In this document: one piece after another, positions 5,810 to 6,989 of the stretch
Layout of the letters: the number at the start of each line of letters is the position of its first letter
Numbering within the stretch: position 1 is the first letter of the stretch
DNA from: CAYJOG01 sp964371695 [NCBI: uncultured bacterium]
GTDB taxonomy: Bacteria; CAYJOG01
Direction: 5' to 3'
Length of the DNA stretch: 6,989 nucleotides
Assembly: GCA_964371695.1 (NCBI GenBank)
Contig: CAYJOG010000148.1
Coordinates: 1 to 6,989, forward strand
Made by a program: the position numbers and the translations under genes
The notes under the pieces: generated by a model
Database searches by the model: none
What the model was told of the DNA's origin: nothing
The model's input: only the letters and a program-made list of their open reading frames with translations

Positions 5810-6989
5810 GTGGGCCTTGGGTGGTCTCACCGAAAAAAAAAGCTTCCTGACGGGTTGAGCCGGGTCAGGCCGGTTTTTGGCCTGCTGGTGTTTCTGGGGG
5901 TGCTTTTTACGCCTCCAGCCAGGGCCATCAAAAGTGGTCTGGATCTGGACATCACGGGCACCTATGTGGTTTACATTGTCGAGGCCCGCACCTTTCAGGC
6001 CACCGAAAAAGCCCGCCTGCTGCTGCCCACGCTCACCATCACCGCAGACAGCATGACGGTGGACCTGCAACAGCGGGGCCTGAAGGCCATTGGCGACGTG
6101 GTGGTGGAGCCGGCTTATTCCCTGAGTGTTGGTCTTTCTGGTGTAAAAACCCTGGAGGGCGACACCCTCTATTACGAGTTGGACACCGTAGAAGGCAGCC
6201 TCTACCAGTTCACCGACACCGGCCTCAGCCGTCAGTTGTTTCATGGCCAGGGAATGGAAGAGGTCGCCTCTATCCGCAGCGGCGTGGAGCGTTTCAGTTT
6301 TGTAGCCAACACGGCGCTCAGCCCCATCAATTTTGTGGGCAACCGGGTGCGGGTAGAGGAAGACGGCAACTTTCAGGCCTGGAACGTGGCCGTTTATGTC
6401 AAGGGCAACAAGGCCATGTCGGTGCCCTATTACAACAGTGACGCCAAAACCGCCGGGGCCACCGGGTTTGCGCTGAACCGCGTGGATTTCGACAGCCGCA
6501 GCAAGTGGAATCTGGGGGGGCATTTCCGCTACAAAAAAAACGGGCGCTTCCGGGGGCGATTCACCTGGGGTTATCGCAGCACGGGTTACCAGAAATACAC
6601 CCTGGGCCTCAGCCAGAACTTCGCCCTGAACAAAAAGATATCGGGCGTGCTGGACATGACCGGACTGGGCGAGGCCGAGCGCACTTACCGGGCCTCAATC
6701 AACGCGTCGCTTTCGCGCATCTCCCGCATGACAGTGGGCCTCACCAAGCCAGAAGAAGGCCGCCTCAGCACCTCGCTGGACTGGTCCCGCTTTGCCAACC
6801 GAACCGACCAGCAACTCACCTGGGACAACGCCTCTGGCCTGCGCAACACCAGCCTGCGCTGGGGGCTTCGGGCGCAGCACCTCAAGCGCCTGGGGGTGGG
6901 GTATGACCTGCGCATCAATCTGAACGACCGGCAATATGGCGGTGCCAGCGATGGCCTGCGGGGAGACCTCTCCACCAACTGGTACAAAT
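5810..6989 (+). CDS. LptD/OstA-like outer-membrane beta-barrel protein, 3' end missing
   Basis: The frame is open from the TAA at 5801 to the window edge and contains no ATG before the signal peptide. GTG 5810 gives 393 visible residues; TTG 5855 gives 378. Numbered from GTG, there is a signal peptide (to A39), then an OstA-like region with ITADSMTVDLQQ (about 77-88), AIGDVVV and LEGDTLYYELDTVEG (about 115-129). VYVKGNKAMSVPYY (about 195-208) resembles the segment before LptD barrels. From about 216 onward, aromatic-rich alternating strands suggest the beta-barrel. LptD inserts lipopolysaccharide into the outer leaflet; whether this paralogue does so is unknown. No cysteine is present in the visible part, so the disulphides of Escherichia coli LptD are not seen here. 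It may be a specialised relative rather than the housekeeping protein. The missing C-terminus prevents a firm call. Confidence 0.85.
   Translation, partial: MGLGWSHRKKKLPDGLSRVRPVFGLLVFLGVLFTPPARAIKSGLDLDITGTYVVYIVEARTFQATEKARLLLPTLTITADSMTVDLQQRGLKAIGDVVVEPAYSLSVGLSGVKTLEGDTLYYELDTVEGSLYQFTDTGLSRQLFHGQGMEEVASIRSGVERFSFVANTALSPINFVGNRVRVEEDGNFQAWNVAVYVKGNKAMSVPYYNSDAKTAGATGFALNRVDFDSRSKWNLGGHFRYKKNGRFRGRFTWGYRSTGYQKYTLGLSQNFALNKKISGVLDMTGLGEAERTYRASINASLSRISRMTVGLTKPEEGRLSTSLDWSRFANRTDQQLTWDNASGLRNTSLRWGLRAQHLKRLGVGYDLRINLNDRQYGGASDGLRGDLSTNWYK
5846..5869 (+). promoter_or_regulatory. Possible hairpin A around the TTG candidate start
   Basis: CCTGAC (5846-5851) and GTCAGG (5864-5869) are perfect six-base complements, with a 12-base loop that contains TTG 5855-5857. 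If formed, it would place this start in a loop. No function is demonstrated. Confidence 0.35.
5866..5884 (+). promoter_or_regulatory. Possible hairpin B, mutually exclusive with hairpin A
   Basis: CAGGCC (5866-5871) and GGCCTG (5879-5884) are perfect six-base complements around the loop GGTTTTT. The left arm shares bases 5866-5869 with the right arm of hairpin A, so only one can form at a time. There is no T-tract after it, so it is not an ordinary intrinsic terminator. It lies within signal-peptide codons and might simply be chance in GC-rich sequence. Confidence 0.35.

Larger units (their letters stand above)
5810..5926 (+). other. Signal peptide of the LptD-like protein and start ambiguity
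   Basis: With GTG 5810 the n-region is long and basic (RKKK at 8-11). With TTG 5855 the peptide is a compact 24 residues: MSRVRPVF, then GLLVFLGVLF and TPPARA. Both share the core and the ARA-I cleavage site (after A39 by GTG numbering). GTG 5810 lies six bases after the upstream stop, favouring translational coupling; its nearest purine stretch AGAGG (5788-5792) is 17 bases away. TTG has no clear Shine-Dalgarno element. Confidence 0.7.

Noticed and set aside
5801-5812. The two genes as one gene split by a nonsense mutation
   Set aside because: They share a frame, separated only by TAA, but the second begins with its own complete signal peptide and then a different family of protein, so two separate genes fit better.
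5810-5842. Intrinsic terminator after the fn3-array gene
   Set aside because: The short imperfect stem is followed by a run of A, not T, on the plus strand. On the minus strand the T-run comes before the stem rather than after it. Neither orientation matches a terminator.
5612-6523. Minus-strand open frame (303 codons) across the gene junction
   Set aside because: It covers the end of one plus-strand gene and the start of the next, both of which have coherent translations with signal peptides or domain motifs. Its own product shows none.
6505-6906. Plus-strand open frame with an ATG inside the LptD-like gene
   Set aside because: It is out of frame with the LptD-like barrel, whose frame has alternating aromatic strands here. 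The ATG-initiated product has low-complexity Arg/Pro/His-rich content.

Overview
The window comes from a GC-rich diderm (Gram-negative-type) bacterium. The main evidence is the second gene, which encodes an exported protein with features of the LptD/OstA outer-membrane beta-barrel family. Hand counts on sampled lines give about 60-67% GC in most of the window. I cannot place the organism more precisely. Everything supportable lies on the plus strand: two genes in tandem, both apparently starting with non-ATG codons. I saw no RNA genes, CRISPR arrays, insertion sequences or convincing terminators.

Positions 1-31 hold only the end of a preceding region and a weak ribosome binding site. Positions 32-5803 encode one giant exported protein of 1923 residues. 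In order it has an arginine-rich signal peptide, a CsgG/TolB-N-like alpha/beta domain, a FlgT-C/SH3-like beta domain, and a Lys-flanked glycine-rich hydrophobic segment that could span a membrane. These are followed by a ZU5-like beta-sandwich ending in an HFSFYV motif, and then about twelve divergent fibronectin type III (fn3)-like modules up to the C-terminus. I see no LPXTG, PEP-CTERM or other sorting tail. Cysteines are distributed very unevenly: none in mature residues 35-330 and 32 in residues 331-1923, falling as even numbers per module. This suggests a disulphide-stabilised, probably extracytoplasmic rod attached to a cysteine-free N-terminal part.

Positions 5804-5884 form a short gene junction with no ATG in the downstream frame. 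It contains a run of nine A and two perfect six-base-pair inverted repeats that share four bases, so they could form alternative hairpins around the possible starts of the next gene.

From 5810 (GTG) or 5855 (TTG) to the window edge runs the second gene. It encodes a signal peptide, an OstA-like periplasmic region, a VPYY motif resembling the segment before LptD barrels, and the start of an aromatic-rich beta-barrel. It is cut off by the end of the window.

Spacing and shared direction suggest an operon. A reasonable but unproven reading is that the fn3-array protein and the LptD-like barrel act together at the cell envelope, for example as a surface appendage or periplasm-spanning partner of an outer-membrane barrel. 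No experiment or database search supports this pairing here. The architecture and its linkage to an LptD-like gene are the most interesting points in the window.
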